DNA from: Dyadobacter fermentans DSM 18053
GTDB taxonomy: Bacteria; Bacteroidota; Bacteroidia; Cytophagales; Spirosomataceae
NCBI RefSeq assembly: GCF_000023125.1
Contig: NC_013037.1
Location: 2,666,001 to 2,730,000, forward strand
DNA length: 64,000 nt
Direction of reading: 5' to 3'
Positions 43,417 to 52,728 of this stretch are shown here, piece after piece. A program made the translations under genes and the position numbers. The first letter of the stretch is position 1; the number at the start of each line of letters is the position of its first letter. Under the pieces are notes generated by a model. That model worked only from the letters and a program-made list of their open reading frames with translations, was not told where the DNA came from and ran no database searches.

Positions 43417-44622
43417 ATGAATCAGAAAAAAATGCCCGTGACCGTCCTCAGCGGGTTTCTCGGGGCTGGGAAAACTACTTTGCTGAACCACATTCTCCAT
43501 CACCGGCACGGTTTGAAAGTGGCTGTGATCGTTAACGATATGAGTGAGGTGAATGTCGATGCGAGGTTGGTGGAAGGGCAGCATACGCTCAGCCGCACGG
43601 AGGAAAGGCTCGTCGAAATGTCGAATGGCTGCATTTGCTGCACGCTGCGCGAGGATTTGATGGTGGAGGTGGAAAAGCTCGCCAAGGAAAACCGCTTCGA
43701 TTACCTGCTGATCGAGAGCACGGGGATTTCAGAGCCGGTGCCGGTGGCGCAAACGTTCAGTTTCGTGGACGAGCAGAGCGGCATCGACCTGTCGCGCTGG
43801 GCGACGATCGACTGTATGGTGACCGTCGTGGATGCGTACAATTTTGCCGCGGATTTCGGATCGCTGGATACCATTTCCGGCCGCTCGCTGAGCGATGGCG
43901 ACGACCACCGCACAATCGTGAACCTGCTCACGGACCAGATTGAGTTTGCCAATGTCATTATCCTCAATAAAACCGACCTCGTGCCGCATTCGAGGCTGAA
44001 AGAGCTGCATGCGATCATCCATGCCCTGAACCCCGGTGCGCGGATCATCGAGAGCAGTTTTTCAAAAGTGGAAATCCGGGAGATCGTTAATACCGGATTG
44101 TTCGACTACGGGCAGGCGGAGCAGTCTGCCGGCTGGATACGCGAGTTGGAAAAAGTAGAAAACGGCGGCCATGTGCCCGAAACGGACGAATACGGCATCA
44201 GCTCTTTCGTATTTCGCGATGCGCGGCCTTTTCATCCCAAACGCTTTTGGGACTACATTCAGCAAAACTGGCCGGCGGGCATTATCCGCAGTAAAGGGTT
44301 GTTCTGGCTCGCATCGCGCGCCAGTCAGGCATTGAACTGGAGCCAGGCCGGCGGGTCGGTGCGGGCCGAGTCGGCGGGCGTATGGTGGGCCAGCATGCCG
44401 GCAGACCAGCGGCGGCGCTACCAGGCGTATATCGACAATCGAGACACGATCGAGGCTCGATGGGGCGAGTTTGGCGACCGGGTCAACGAGCTGGTGCTCA
44501 TCGGACAAGACCTGAACCAGCAGCAGATCCTGGGCGAACTCGAAGCATGCCTCTGCACGCCGCGGGAAATAGCGCTTATGGAGAGCGGCGCGCGCTTCGC
44601 CGACCCCTTCCCCGGATTATGA
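43417..44622 (+). CDS. COG0523 / CobW-like G3E GTPase, probable zinc metallochaperone
   Basis: 401 residues from ATG 43417, which follows the second Zur-like site. Walker A GFLGAGKT (13-20), the metal-binding CxCC motif C72-I-C74-C75 within NGCICCTLRED, E-S-TG switch region LLIESTGISEPVPVAQ, and NKTD specificity motif are all present. The C-terminal CobW_C domain (about 290-395) includes WWASMPADQRRRYQ-type sequence. The ZigA/YciC subgroup delivers zinc to enzymes during zinc limitation, which fits the two palindromes. Other COG0523 members serve cobalt or nitrile hydratase, but no such enzymes are nearby. Confidence 0.9.
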   Translation: MNQKKMPVTVLSGFLGAGKTTLLNHILHHRHGLKVAVIVNDMSEVNVDARLVEGQHTLSRTEERLVEMSNGCICCTLREDLMVEVEKLAKENRFDYLLIESTGISEPVPVAQTFSFVDEQSGIDLSRWATIDCMVTVVDAYNFAADFGSLDTISGRSLSDGDDHRTIVNLLTDQIEFANVIILNKTDLVPHSRLKELHAIIHALNPGARIIESSFSKVEIREIVNTGLFDYGQAEQSAGWIRELEKVENGGHVPETDEYGISSFVFRDARPFHPKRFWDYIQQNWPAGIIRSKGLFWLASRASQALNWSQAGGSVRAESAGVWWASMPADQRRRYQAYIDNRDTIEARWGEFGDRVNELVLIGQDLNQQQILGELEACLCTPREIALMESGARFADPFPGL

Positions 44623-44744
44623 CGCAGATCATATCAGGACATAAGGCATGTCAAGTTTTTTGGCGCCGGATCGCGCTTATTTTGAGATAGGAAACCGATC
44701 TTAGTTATTGGAACGACATCCATCAACCTGAAAAACAAAACGTC

Positions 44745-46262
44745 ATGCCCGATACATCCAGAATTAAACATACAAAACTTACTTCCAGAATAATGCCCGC
44801 CCGCGAGGCGGCCGCGCTCATCCGCGACGGAATGGTGATCGGCGCGAGCGGCTTCACGCGCTCGGGCGACAGCAAGGCGGTACTGCCCGCACTGGCCCAA
44901 ATAGCCGAAAGCGAGCGCATCCGCATTACTCTCATGACCGGCGCATCGCTTGGGCAGGGAACCGATGGCGCGCTGGCCACCGCCGGCGCGATCGCCATGC
45001 GGCTTCCGTTCCAATCCGATCCGGTGATGCGGACGATCATCAACCAGGGCGGATTGCCCTACATAGACGAGAACCTGAGCGAAACGGCCGCCCACATCCG
45101 CAACGGCTTTTTACCGCCCATCGACATCGCGATCATCGAAGCGGCGTCCATCGACGCCGACGGCAGCATTGTCCCCACTACTTCGGTAGGTAATTCGGCC
45201 ATTTTCGTGCAGCAAGCCAAATCGGTGATTGTTGAAATTAACCAGGCGGTGCCGGTCGAAATCCGCGGGATTCACGATGTGTTCCTGCCCGAAGACCCTA
45301 CCGGCCGGGCCATATTGCCCATTACCGAAGTGTGGCAGCGCATCGGGCAGGATGTGATCGCCTGCGATCCTGAGAAAATAGCGGCGATCGTGTTCACGAA
45401 CCAGAAAGACAGCCCGGCCGAAACGACGAGCGACAACGCGGCCGCTGACGCGATCGCTTCGCACCTGCTGCATTTTTTCGAACAGGAAATCGCCGTGGGC
45501 CGACTGACGCGCTCGCTCCGGCCCATCCAGGCCGGGATCGGCAAGATCGCCGACGCCGTGCTGAGCGGGCTCGCGCAAGGGGATTTCGAACACCTCACGA
45601 TGTACTCGGAAGTGTTGCAGGACAGTACGTTCCGGCTGATCGACAGCGGCAAGATGGACTTCGCCTCGGGCAGCTCCGTGACATTATCGGACGACTGCTA
45701 CCAGCGGGTTTTCGCAGATTTTGAGCATTACCGGCACAAAATCCTGCTTCGGCCGCAAGACATTACCAACGCCGCGGAAGTGATCCAGCGGCTGGGCATC
45801 ATCGCGATCAATACAGCTTTGGAATGTGATATTTATGGAAATGTAAACTCCTCGCACATCTCGGGCAGCCACATTGTGAACGGCATCGGCGGCTCCGCCG
45901 ACTTTGCGCAGAACAGCTACCTGAGCATTTTCGTGACCGAATCGGTGGCAAAGGCCGGGAGAATATCGCGGATTGTGCCGATGGTTACGCACGTGGACCA
46001 TTCGGAACACGATGTGGATGTGATTGTGACGGAACAGGGGCTGGCGGATCTGAGAGGGATGTCGCCGAGGCAAAAAGCACAGGCCATTTTGCGCCACTGC
46101 GTACACCCCGATTACCACGATGTGCTGTCCGATTATTTCGAACGCGCCTGCCGGCGCGGCGGCCACACCCCGCATGCATTGGAAGAGGCATTCCGGCTGC
46201 ATACGAACCTGGCCGAAACCGGATCAATGAAAGGACGTGTGCTAATGGATGCGGCAGAATAG
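44745..46262 (+). CDS. Succinyl-CoA:acetate CoA-transferase / acetyl-CoA hydrolase family
   Basis: 505 residues, cytoplasmic. The family signatures are visible: TLMTGASLGQGTDGALATAG near the N-terminus, the proposed catalytic Glu360 in TALECDIYGNVNS, the oxyanion/CoA loop GIGGS (380-384) with HIVNGIGGSADFAQNS, and VIVTEQGLADLRGMSPRQKA. Proteins of this group transfer CoA between succinyl-CoA and acetate, as in AarC or Cat1, or hydrolyse acetyl-CoA. The sequence cannot separate the two, but the strong family resemblance favours transferase activity. It has no obvious operon partner and ends at a bidirectional terminator shared with glutamate dehydrogenase. Confidence 0.88.
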   Translation: MPDTSRIKHTKLTSRIMPAREAAALIRDGMVIGASGFTRSGDSKAVLPALAQIAESERIRITLMTGASLGQGTDGALATAGAIAMRLPFQSDPVMRTIINQGGLPYIDENLSETAAHIRNGFLPPIDIAIIEAASIDADGSIVPTTSVGNSAIFVQQAKSVIVEINQAVPVEIRGIHDVFLPEDPTGRAILPITEVWQRIGQDVIACDPEKIAAIVFTNQKDSPAETTSDNAAADAIASHLLHFFEQEIAVGRLTRSLRPIQAGIGKIADAVLSGLAQGDFEHLTMYSEVLQDSTFRLIDSGKMDFASGSSVTLSDDCYQRVFADFEHYRHKILLRPQDITNAAEVIQRLGIIAINTALECDIYGNVNSSHISGSHIVNGIGGSADFAQNSYLSIFVTESVAKAGRISRIVPMVTHVDHSEHDVDVIVTEQGLADLRGMSPRQKAQAILRHCVHPDYHDVLSDYFERACRRGGHTPHALEEAFRLHTNLAETGSMKGRVLMDAAE

Positions 46263-46265
46263 TAT

Positions 46266-46304
46266 AAACCCCGGCGTGTGCTCAAAAGCATTCGCCGGGG
46301 TTTT
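46266..46304. terminator. Bidirectional terminator between CoA-transferase and gdhA
   Basis: Stem AACCCCGGCG/CGCCGGGGTT with a 16-nt loop flanked by an A-rich left side and TTTT right side. It ends 4 nt before the gdhA stop. Confidence 0.9.
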
Positions 46305-46307
46305 ACA

Positions 46308-47624
46308 TTATACGAGCCCTTGTGCGAGCATGGCGTCGGCTACTCTCACGAAGCCTCCGATATTGGCGCCCTGCATGTAGCTCAGGCGTCCGTCCGGTCG
46401 CCGCCCGTAACGCAGGCAGGTCGAATGGATGTTCAGCATGATATCCTGCAATTTCTTGTCCACTTCCTCGCGTGACCACGACAGGCGCAGCGAGTTTTGC
46501 GACATTTCAAGGCCAGACACCGCTACACCTCCCGCATTAGCCGCCTTTCCGGGCGCATACAGGATGTCGTTGCTTTCGAAAACCTCAATCGCTTCCGGCG
46601 TGCAAGGCATATTGGCGCCTTCGGCCACGCAGAAACAACCGTTTTTAACGAGCAAACGGGCGTCGTCCGCATTCAGCTCGTTTTGGGTGGCATTGGGTAG
46701 CGCAATATCGCATGGCACTTCCCACGGCGTTTTGCCGGCTACAAATTCACATCCAAACCTGGCAGCATAAGAGTCGATCCGGCCGCGCTCTTCGTTTTTA
46801 AGACGCATGATGTAGGCGAATTTCTCGGCGTCGATACCCTGCTCGTCGTAGATATATCCCGATGAGTCGGACAGTGTCACCACTTTTGCACCGAGTTCGA
46901 TACACTTTTCGAGCGTGTATTGCGCCACGTTACCCGATCCTGAAATGACCACGCGTTTGCCTTTCAGGCTGTCGCGCCGCTGGTTGAGCATTTGCTGCAC
47001 AAAGTACACCACGCCGTAGCCCGTAGCTTCGGGCCGGATGAGGCTTCCGCCGTAGCTGGCGCCTTTGCCGGTCAATACCCCGGTAAATTCGTTTTTGAGC
47101 CGCTTGTACTGACCGAAAAGAAAACCGATTTCCCTTGCACCTACACCGATATCGCCCGCGGGCACGTCGTTGTCGGAGCTGATGTGACGGAACAGCTCGG
47201 TCATGAAGCTCTGGCAGAAGAACATTACCTCGCGGTCGGACCGTCCTTTCGGATCGAAATCGGCCCCTCCTTTTCCGCCCCCCATGGGAAGCTGCGTGAG
47301 GCTGTTCTTAAATATTTGTTCGAAAGCAAGAAATTTGAGCGTGCTCAGGTTTACCGAAGGGTGAAAACGAAGACCGCCTTTGTAAGGACCGATCGCGCTG
47401 TTCATCTGAATACGGTATCCGCGGTTGATTTCCACTTCGCCCTGGTCGTTCATCCAGGGAACCCTGAAAATGATAACCCGCTCAGGCTCTGCGATTCTTT
47501 CGAGAATCTTGGCCTTCTGGTATTGCGGATGACTGTCAATGAATGGAATGATGGTTTCGGCGACCTCATGGACTGCCTGATGGAATTCATTTTCGCCGGG
47601 ATTCCGATGGATGATCCCGCTCAT
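46308..47624 (-). CDS. gdhA: NADP-specific glutamate dehydrogenase
   Basis: 438 residues from ATG 47624, close to the usual 445 of the hexameric family. It interconverts 2-oxoglutarate plus ammonia and glutamate in the cytoplasm. Conserved segments include YKGGLRFHPSVNLSTLKFLA, the catalytic-lysine region LPMGGGKGGADFDPKG, DVPAGDIGVGAREIGFLFGQ, the dinucleotide fold VVISGSGNVAQYTLEKCIEL and EGANMPCTPEAIEVF. The Ser after the glycine-rich motif and the following Asp-Ser are as in NADP enzymes. The frame stays open upstream to a TTG at 47720; homologues have about ten residues before the SGIIHR segment, so a non-ATG start between 47624 and 47720 is possible. Confidence 0.93.
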   Translation of the reverse strand: MSGIIHRNPGENEFHQAVHEVAETIIPFIDSHPQYQKAKILERIAEPERVIIFRVPWMNDQGEVEINRGYRIQMNSAIGPYKGGLRFHPSVNLSTLKFLAFEQIFKNSLTQLPMGGGKGGADFDPKGRSDREVMFFCQSFMTELFRHISSDNDVPAGDIGVGAREIGFLFGQYKRLKNEFTGVLTGKGASYGGSLIRPEATGYGVVYFVQQMLNQRRDSLKGKRVVISGSGNVAQYTLEKCIELGAKVVTLSDSSGYIYDEQGIDAEKFAYIMRLKNEERGRIDSYAARFGCEFVAGKTPWEVPCDIALPNATQNELNADDARLLVKNGCFCVAEGANMPCTPEAIEVFESNDILYAPGKAANAGGVAVSGLEMSQNSLRLSWSREEVDKKLQDIMLNIHSTCLRYGRRPDGRLSYMQGANIGGFVRVADAMLAQGLV

Positions 47625-47825
47625 GAAGGATTGTACTGAACTCAATGTCGGACTGGTTAGTATCTGGAATATTAATTGATATTGTTCGTCGAGCCTGCTA
47701 ATATAATTTATAACGACCAAAAATCGGTAATGTCCCTGTTCCGTAACCGCCTCGCAGCGCAGCAGCTGTTTTGAAATCCGCCTGGTTTTTGGTAAGATTA
47801 CCCGCAGTTACTACCACCCCTATCC

Positions 47826-48362
47826 ATGCGAAAAACGCTCACTCTGGCGATTATCATCATTGCTACCATTGCCCTCGTTTACGCCGTGGCGTATTTTATT
47901 GATATGCGAGGCTTTTCGTTTGCCTGGATACTCAATTTTTTGCTAATGGGCTGCGTGCTTTGGTTTACCCAAACATTGAAAAGCCCGCTTTCGGGACCCT
48001 ATTACCGTGCAAAAGCCTGGGAGCGCAGCGGGAAAATATATGAGTACCTGGGCATCAATTTTTTCAGGAAAGTGCTGGTATGGGTCGGTTGGGAAAAGCT
48101 GAATAAAAAGTCGAACCCGATTGGTAAGAATCCCCAGACTTTGCAGCAACTGCATTACAATACAAAGCAATCCGAGCTAGGGCATTTGATTATTTTTATC
48201 ATCGTGCTCGGATTCAACGTTTTCGTGGCGATTGAATACGGGTTCAATAAATCCATTTGGTTGCTGGCATTGAATATCATGCTGAATTTATATCCGATAT
48301 TACTGCAAAGATACAACCGCCCGCGCATCGAGCGGGCGATCAAGCTTAGTAGGCGCCGGTAG
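47826..48362 (+). CDS. Small integral membrane protein, possibly related to CrtO-type acyltransferases
   Basis: 178 residues. Two hydrophobic helices at the N-terminus (TLAIIIIATIALVYAVAYFI; FAWILNFLLMGCVLWF) and two at the C-terminal half (LIIFIIVLGFNVFVAIEYGF; LLALNIMLNLYPILLQRYNR) surround a polar middle with YYRAKAWERSGKIYEYLG and TLQQLHYNTKQSELGH. The ERSGKIYEYLG-type motif recalls small membrane acyltransferases annotated as glycosyl-diaponeurosporenoate acyltransferases, but I would not rely on that. It is isolated, with divergent gdhA upstream and a hairpin after it. Confidence 0.65.
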   Translation: MRKTLTLAIIIIATIALVYAVAYFIDMRGFSFAWILNFLLMGCVLWFTQTLKSPLSGPYYRAKAWERSGKIYEYLGINFFRKVLVWVGWEKLNKKSNPIGKNPQTLQQLHYNTKQSELGHLIIFIIVLGFNVFVAIEYGFNKSIWLLALNIMLNLYPILLQRYNRPRIERAIKLSRRR

Positions 48363-48363
48363 C

Positions 48364-48394
48364 GGGGTTTCCCGGGAAGCAACGGAGAAACCCC
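48364..48394. terminator. Hairpin at the end of the SusCD cassette 2 operon
   Basis: Perfect 8-bp stem GGGGTTTC/GAAACCCC with a 15-nt loop, between the convergent stops at 48362 and 48407. It has no T run, but it is the only candidate terminator for the minus-strand cassette 2 operon. Confidence 0.55.
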
Positions 48395-48406
48395 AGAAGC
48401 CCTTTT

Positions 48407-49675
48407 TCAAACCTTTTCAGCCAAAATCCTGAACGTTTCGTCATAGCGTTCCTTCACCTTTCCCATTGCGGTGGCCACCTGTTTCTGAGCGGCGGGGTAT
48501 TGGGCGTTCACTTTCATGAGGCGGTCTGTGATCTGCCCGGCGGTGGTTTGTTCGATTTCGAATGTCCAGTCGGAAAGGCCGAGATCGTAGTACATTTGAC
48601 CTTTAATGGTATCCTCGGGCTGGCGCAGGTAAAAGCACGGCGTTCCGTTGGTGGCGGCGATAATGGGCGAATGGCACTCGAAGCTCAGCACGGCCTGCGC
48701 TCTTTTGTACAGCGATGCGGCCTCGTCCGGTAACCAGTAGCCATGTTTCACGATATGCGGCTTCACGTCCGCAGGCAGCGGATTAATGAGCAGCTCGTCC
48801 ATCACGTCCAGCTGGTAGGTCATTTCGGGACATACCACCACCTTCCCTTTCGTTTTGCGTACCCACGTCACCATTGCTTCACGGAGTTTGGCGTGGTCGA
48901 TCTCTTTCCATTTGTCGTTGAGCTCGTCCACCTCGCGGATCCGTTCGGGGCTCCAACCGGCATTGTTAGGCCGGATTTTGTAATAAGGTGTCCGGCGCAA
49001 GCGCGGGATCACGCACAGGAACTTGCGGTCGGTCAGTTTGTTGTCTGCGATGAACTTGGCCGCAGCCGCATCGTCGTGAATGTCCATCGCGAATGTGGCG
49101 TCCGGTGCAAATGCGATGTGCTTACCTTCCAGGCCCGCCTCTTTCAGCTTTCCGATCGACGCGGTTTCGCGCGTGAAAATGAACGAGGCGTTCTGAATGA
49201 TCCTTTTCAGGTCCGGGCTGATATCCTGGATGGTAACCCCGAAAATCCCGAAAGGCTTTTGGGTTTGCTTCTGCCAGCTATCCAGGTAATCGGCCGCGAC
49301 GACCGACGGCCCCGAGCCGTGCAAGAAAAAGTCGGCCTGCGCAAATGCCTTTTTCACCTCTTCCGATTGCGGTTCGCCGGCTTTATTTACCTGTCCGTGA
49401 ATGATCTGCAAATCGGGATAATGCTTTTTGAGCATACCTTCGGCGAAATCGCTCTTGCTTTTTTTCCAGAGGATCAGCTTCGCCTGCGGCAACCGCTTTT
49501 TAAGCAGGGCGATCAGTCCGGGCGTATGGGCGATATCCCCGATATTCACATCCTGCCAGCCCGATACAAACAGGATGGTCGGATCGGCTTTGGCTTGCGC
49601 TATTTTACCAATCATGAGCAGGCCCGCCATCGCGGCTGCGTTTTTGATAAAGTTTCTTCGGTTGTTCGAATTCAT
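48407..49675 (-). CDS. Tat-exported polysaccharide pyruvyl transferase-fold protein A
   Basis: 422 residues. The N-terminus has a twin-arginine motif RRNFIK (6-11) followed by a hydrophobic stretch (AAAMAGLLMIGKI) and AQA-type cleavage site, so it is predicted to be periplasmic. The mature part resembles the polysaccharide pyruvyl transferase family: NIGDIAHTPGL near residue 43, FFLHGSGPSVV in place of the common GGGS, SFIFTRETAS, FAPDATFAM and SFECHSPIIAATNGTPCF in place of the R-L-H-x-A signature. It is the last gene of cassette 2. Pyruvylation needs phosphoenolpyruvate, which is not available outside the cytoplasm, so another reaction is likely. Confidence 0.8.
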   Translation of the reverse strand: MNSNNRRNFIKNAAAMAGLLMIGKIAQAKADPTILFVSGWQDVNIGDIAHTPGLIALLKKRLPQAKLILWKKSKSDFAEGMLKKHYPDLQIIHGQVNKAGEPQSEEVKKAFAQADFFLHGSGPSVVAADYLDSWQKQTQKPFGIFGVTIQDISPDLKRIIQNASFIFTRETASIGKLKEAGLEGKHIAFAPDATFAMDIHDDAAAAKFIADNKLTDRKFLCVIPRLRRTPYYKIRPNNAGWSPERIREVDELNDKWKEIDHAKLREAMVTWVRKTKGKVVVCPEMTYQLDVMDELLINPLPADVKPHIVKHGYWLPDEAASLYKRAQAVLSFECHSPIIAATNGTPCFYLRQPEDTIKGQMYYDLGLSDWTFEIEQTTAGQITDRLMKVNAQYPAAQKQVATAMGKVKERYDETFRILAEKV

Positions 49676-49704
49676 GGATGATGTTTTTTTGGGATAAATA
49701 AAAA

Positions 49705-50967
49705 CTAACTCACGTATGGCTGCATCAATGCCATGGTTTCTTTCTGGCGCTTGTGCACAAATGCGAGCGCCTTTTCCACCTTTTGGGCAGTTGCTTTTTT
49801 ATTGGTAAGCATATCGAGCACGGCAGGCACGAGGCGGTCGATGTCTTCCGGGTGATCGAGATCGAAAAGCCACTCGCCCAGGCCGATATCCCGCCACATG
49901 ACACCCTTGCTGGTTTGCTCCTCAAACCTGCATACGATCGCCGGAATGCCGTTGCCAATGCACATGATGGGTGAATGCATTTCGATGCCAAACAGCCCAG
50001 CTGAGCGGACATAGGTGCTGATCGCCTCGTCCGTGAGCCAATATTCGGTCCGGAGCACGGTTTTCTGCTTCACATCGTCGGGCACGGGGTCGTACAGCAT
50101 TTCCTTCCCGATGCGCATCTGCGTTTCGTTTTCCGGCACGATTAGAATCTTGTAGGGGGTTTGCCGGGCCACGGCGGCAATCGCCGCGCGGATCGGTGCG
50201 TTATCATGCTCCTTCATTTCTTCGTTGCGGGCGTGTTTGCCGGCATTGGGCTGCTGTTTTTTGCGGGGCAGCTCCCACCAGGGCGTGAAGCGCAGCTGCG
50301 GGATCACGCACACAAACTGACCTTCTTGCAGGTTATGGGTTTTCAGGAACGCCTCCGCTTTTTCGTCGTCTTTCAGGTCCACAGCGAACGCACCGTCGGG
50401 ACAAAACTCCATAATGGGCGATTTCGCACCCTTATCGCGGGCGAATTCCAGCGAGGCCGAGTCCCGGAAGAGCGCGAATTTCGCTTCCGTCATAATGGTA
50501 ATATCCTCGGGCCTGAACTTCCAGCGGTCGGCAGGCAGGCCGTATACCCCCGGGAAAGTGATGCCGTAAATGCCGTATGGCTTACCGGTCTGCTCTTTCC
50601 ATAATGCAAGGTCCTTACCCCTCACCAACGACGGCCCGGAGCCGTGGAGCATGAATGCGCACTCATCGAATGCCTTTTTGATATCCGCTTCTGCGGTGAT
50701 GATTTTCAGTTTCGGAAAGCGCTTTGCCAGCATCTGGTCCACGCCCTTGCCGATATCCACCGGCCACAAACGAATCTCCACATCAGGATAATACTGCTCC
50801 AACAGCGTAATCACACCGGGCGTGTGCCCGATGTCGCCGATGTTTTCTACCTGCCACGACGACCGGAGCAGAATACTGCGCTGCGCCGGCTGCCCCACGG
50901 CGTCGAACCCGGCGGCGATGCCCGATAATAATGCGCTGTATTTAAGAAATGTTCTTCTGGATTGCAT
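49705..50967 (-). CDS. Tat-exported polysaccharide pyruvyl transferase-fold protein B
   Basis: 420 residues. A clear twin-arginine signal SRRTFLKYSALLSG (residues 3-16) predicts Tat export. It is a divergent paralogue of protein A, sharing ENIGDIGHTPGVI, FMLHGSGPSLV, LFRDSASLEF, FCPDGAFAV and GIEMHSPIMCIGNGIPAI. Both proteins replace the Arg of the usual R-L-H signature by Glu-x-His, so the active site differs from that of typical pyruvyl transferases. It is 48 nt downstream of susD and 29 nt upstream of protein A, clearly in one operon with the SusCD transporter. A role in modifying the imported glycan in the periplasm is inferred. Confidence 0.82.
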   Translation of the reverse strand: MQSRRTFLKYSALLSGIAAGFDAVGQPAQRSILLRSSWQVENIGDIGHTPGVITLLEQYYPDVEIRLWPVDIGKGVDQMLAKRFPKLKIITAEADIKKAFDECAFMLHGSGPSLVRGKDLALWKEQTGKPYGIYGITFPGVYGLPADRWKFRPEDITIMTEAKFALFRDSASLEFARDKGAKSPIMEFCPDGAFAVDLKDDEKAEAFLKTHNLQEGQFVCVIPQLRFTPWWELPRKKQQPNAGKHARNEEMKEHDNAPIRAAIAAVARQTPYKILIVPENETQMRIGKEMLYDPVPDDVKQKTVLRTEYWLTDEAISTYVRSAGLFGIEMHSPIMCIGNGIPAIVCRFEEQTSKGVMWRDIGLGEWLFDLDHPEDIDRLVPAVLDMLTNKKATAQKVEKALAFVHKRQKETMALMQPYVS

Positions 50968-51015
50968 GTTTCAAGATTTTCATGTCGATTGCATTGAAAT
51001 GGACTGCCGGCATTA

Positions 51016-52716
51016 TCAAGGGTAACCGGGATTCTGTTCGAACGTGGCACCGGTGTTGGCATCGATCACCTTCTGTGGGATAGGCCAGTAGCGGTTGAAA
51101 TCCTGGATGGTGCCTCCCGACGACGGTCCGTTCGGCACGGAGGGTATGGAATTGTACTTGCGCACCCTGTCTACGAGCCTGCCCATGCGAATGAGCGTGC
51201 GAAGGCGGGGCTCTTCCACGATCAGCTCACGCGAGCGTTCGTCGAGGATAAAGTCTTCGGTCACGGCGGCGGCGGCGATCGGCTTTGCATTAGCCCGTGC
51301 GCGGACAATATTCAGGTCCGCGGCGGCCATGGCCAGGTCGCCTTTTCTAAAATGCGCTTCGGCACGCAGCAAATAGGTCTCTGCGACGCGCATCCGGCTG
51401 AAATCCTTCACCGAATTGCCGCTCAGGTTGTTGTTACCCATGGGCGTACCCTCGATTTTTCGGATATAGGGATAATATTGGCGCAATGTATCAAGCACGA
51501 ATTTGGTCAGTGAGCCATCTGATTTGGTGGTGTAAAGCTGGCCGTCCGCGCCCCTTTTGGCCACAATGGGTTTGCCGAAATATTCCTTGTCCGCCGCGTT
51601 GTTGTAATAAAAGGTCCTGCGGATATTGTGCACCGAGTTGCGTATATCATTCGGATCGAGCTTCCAGATGTCGTATTTGATGTAATTGGTGGGCGAATTG
51701 ACGCCGATGCCGCGCCCGAGGCTGTCGGACGGCAGGTTGGCCGTGCCGTTGGGCGATTGGATCTTGTCATATTCCGGCCCCCAGTAGCGGATGCTGATAT
51801 TGGCCAGTGTGGGAGTGGAATAGCCGCCTGGCGTGAAATTTTCGAATTGCCAGGCCCACATTACTTCTTTGTTCCCCGACGATCTGTTGATCTGCCCATC
51901 GGCAAAAATGTCGGAAAACACGTCCCCGGGCTTTGCGCCCGCCTTGCCGAAACGCTGCGTCATAAGCTGGTAATCACCGGCTTCCTTGCTGATCACCTTT
52001 GTGGCCGCGGCAATGGATTTATCGAACCACGATTCGTCCTTCTTTTCCATACCCAGTGAAATATAAACCTCGCTCAGCAGGTGAAATGCCGCCGCGCGCG
52101 GGATTCTCCCGTCGGGCACTTCCATATTCAGCAATGTGGAAGCCGCTTCCAGATCCTGCGCCACGAATTCCAAAACCTCCATCCGCGTATTGCGCACGAA
52201 ATCGAACCTCGGCTCCTCGATCCGCTCTTTCACAACAGGCACGCCTCCGTACACATTTGCAAGGAAATTGTAGGTATATGCCCTGAAAAACAAGGCCTGT
52301 CCCTTGATGTTGGCGCGGGCCGCATCGCCTATTTTCAGTTCAGGATCGTCGATGTTGTCCAGGATGAGGTTAGCACGGACGATCATCTGCTTGAATGCCC
52401 AATCCCAGTAAATAGCCGTGGCCTCAAGGTTCGAGTTCAGCAGGCTGTAATCCTTGTTACCCCGCGAATCGTTACGGCCCCACTGGCTTTGGTCCGTGCC
52501 TACGGTCATGTATTCGAAATTGTTGGACGCTATACTGTGTTCCTGCCGGGCAGCTTCGTAGAGCGACACTACCGCCGCATCGTACCCCGCTTCGTTCACG
52601 AGCAGGTTTTCGGGACTGAAACGGTCGAGCGGCACTTCTTCCAGGTAAGACTCTTCGCAACCGGTCGTCAGCCCGAGCGCACACAGGGTCAGCAAAAAGG
52701 AAATGTATCTTTTCAT
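51016..52716 (-). CDS. SusD/RagB surface lipoprotein of cassette 2
   Basis: 566 residues with lipobox GLTTGC (Cys20). SusD-type features: N-terminal helical region with MIVRANLILDNIDDPELKIG and FFRAYTYNFLANVYGGVPVV, a middle insert rich in Asn and Gly, and the C-terminal RagB segment FSRMRVAETYLLRAEAHFRK plus EDFILDERSRELIVEEPRLR. It is 12 nt after susC and 48 nt before the first pyruvyl-transferase-fold gene. It binds the substrate at the cell surface with SusC. The final residues (EQNPGYP) end the protein as in other family members. Confidence 0.94.
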   Translation of the reverse strand: MKRYISFLLTLCALGLTTGCEESYLEEVPLDRFSPENLLVNEAGYDAAVVSLYEAARQEHSIASNNFEYMTVGTDQSQWGRNDSRGNKDYSLLNSNLEATAIYWDWAFKQMIVRANLILDNIDDPELKIGDAARANIKGQALFFRAYTYNFLANVYGGVPVVKERIEEPRFDFVRNTRMEVLEFVAQDLEAASTLLNMEVPDGRIPRAAAFHLLSEVYISLGMEKKDESWFDKSIAAATKVISKEAGDYQLMTQRFGKAGAKPGDVFSDIFADGQINRSSGNKEVMWAWQFENFTPGGYSTPTLANISIRYWGPEYDKIQSPNGTANLPSDSLGRGIGVNSPTNYIKYDIWKLDPNDIRNSVHNIRRTFYYNNAADKEYFGKPIVAKRGADGQLYTTKSDGSLTKFVLDTLRQYYPYIRKIEGTPMGNNNLSGNSVKDFSRMRVAETYLLRAEAHFRKGDLAMAAADLNIVRARANAKPIAAAAVTEDFILDERSRELIVEEPRLRTLIRMGRLVDRVRKYNSIPSVPNGPSSGGTIQDFNRYWPIPQKVIDANTGATFEQNPGYP

Positions 52717-52728
52717 AATCAGTAGCTT

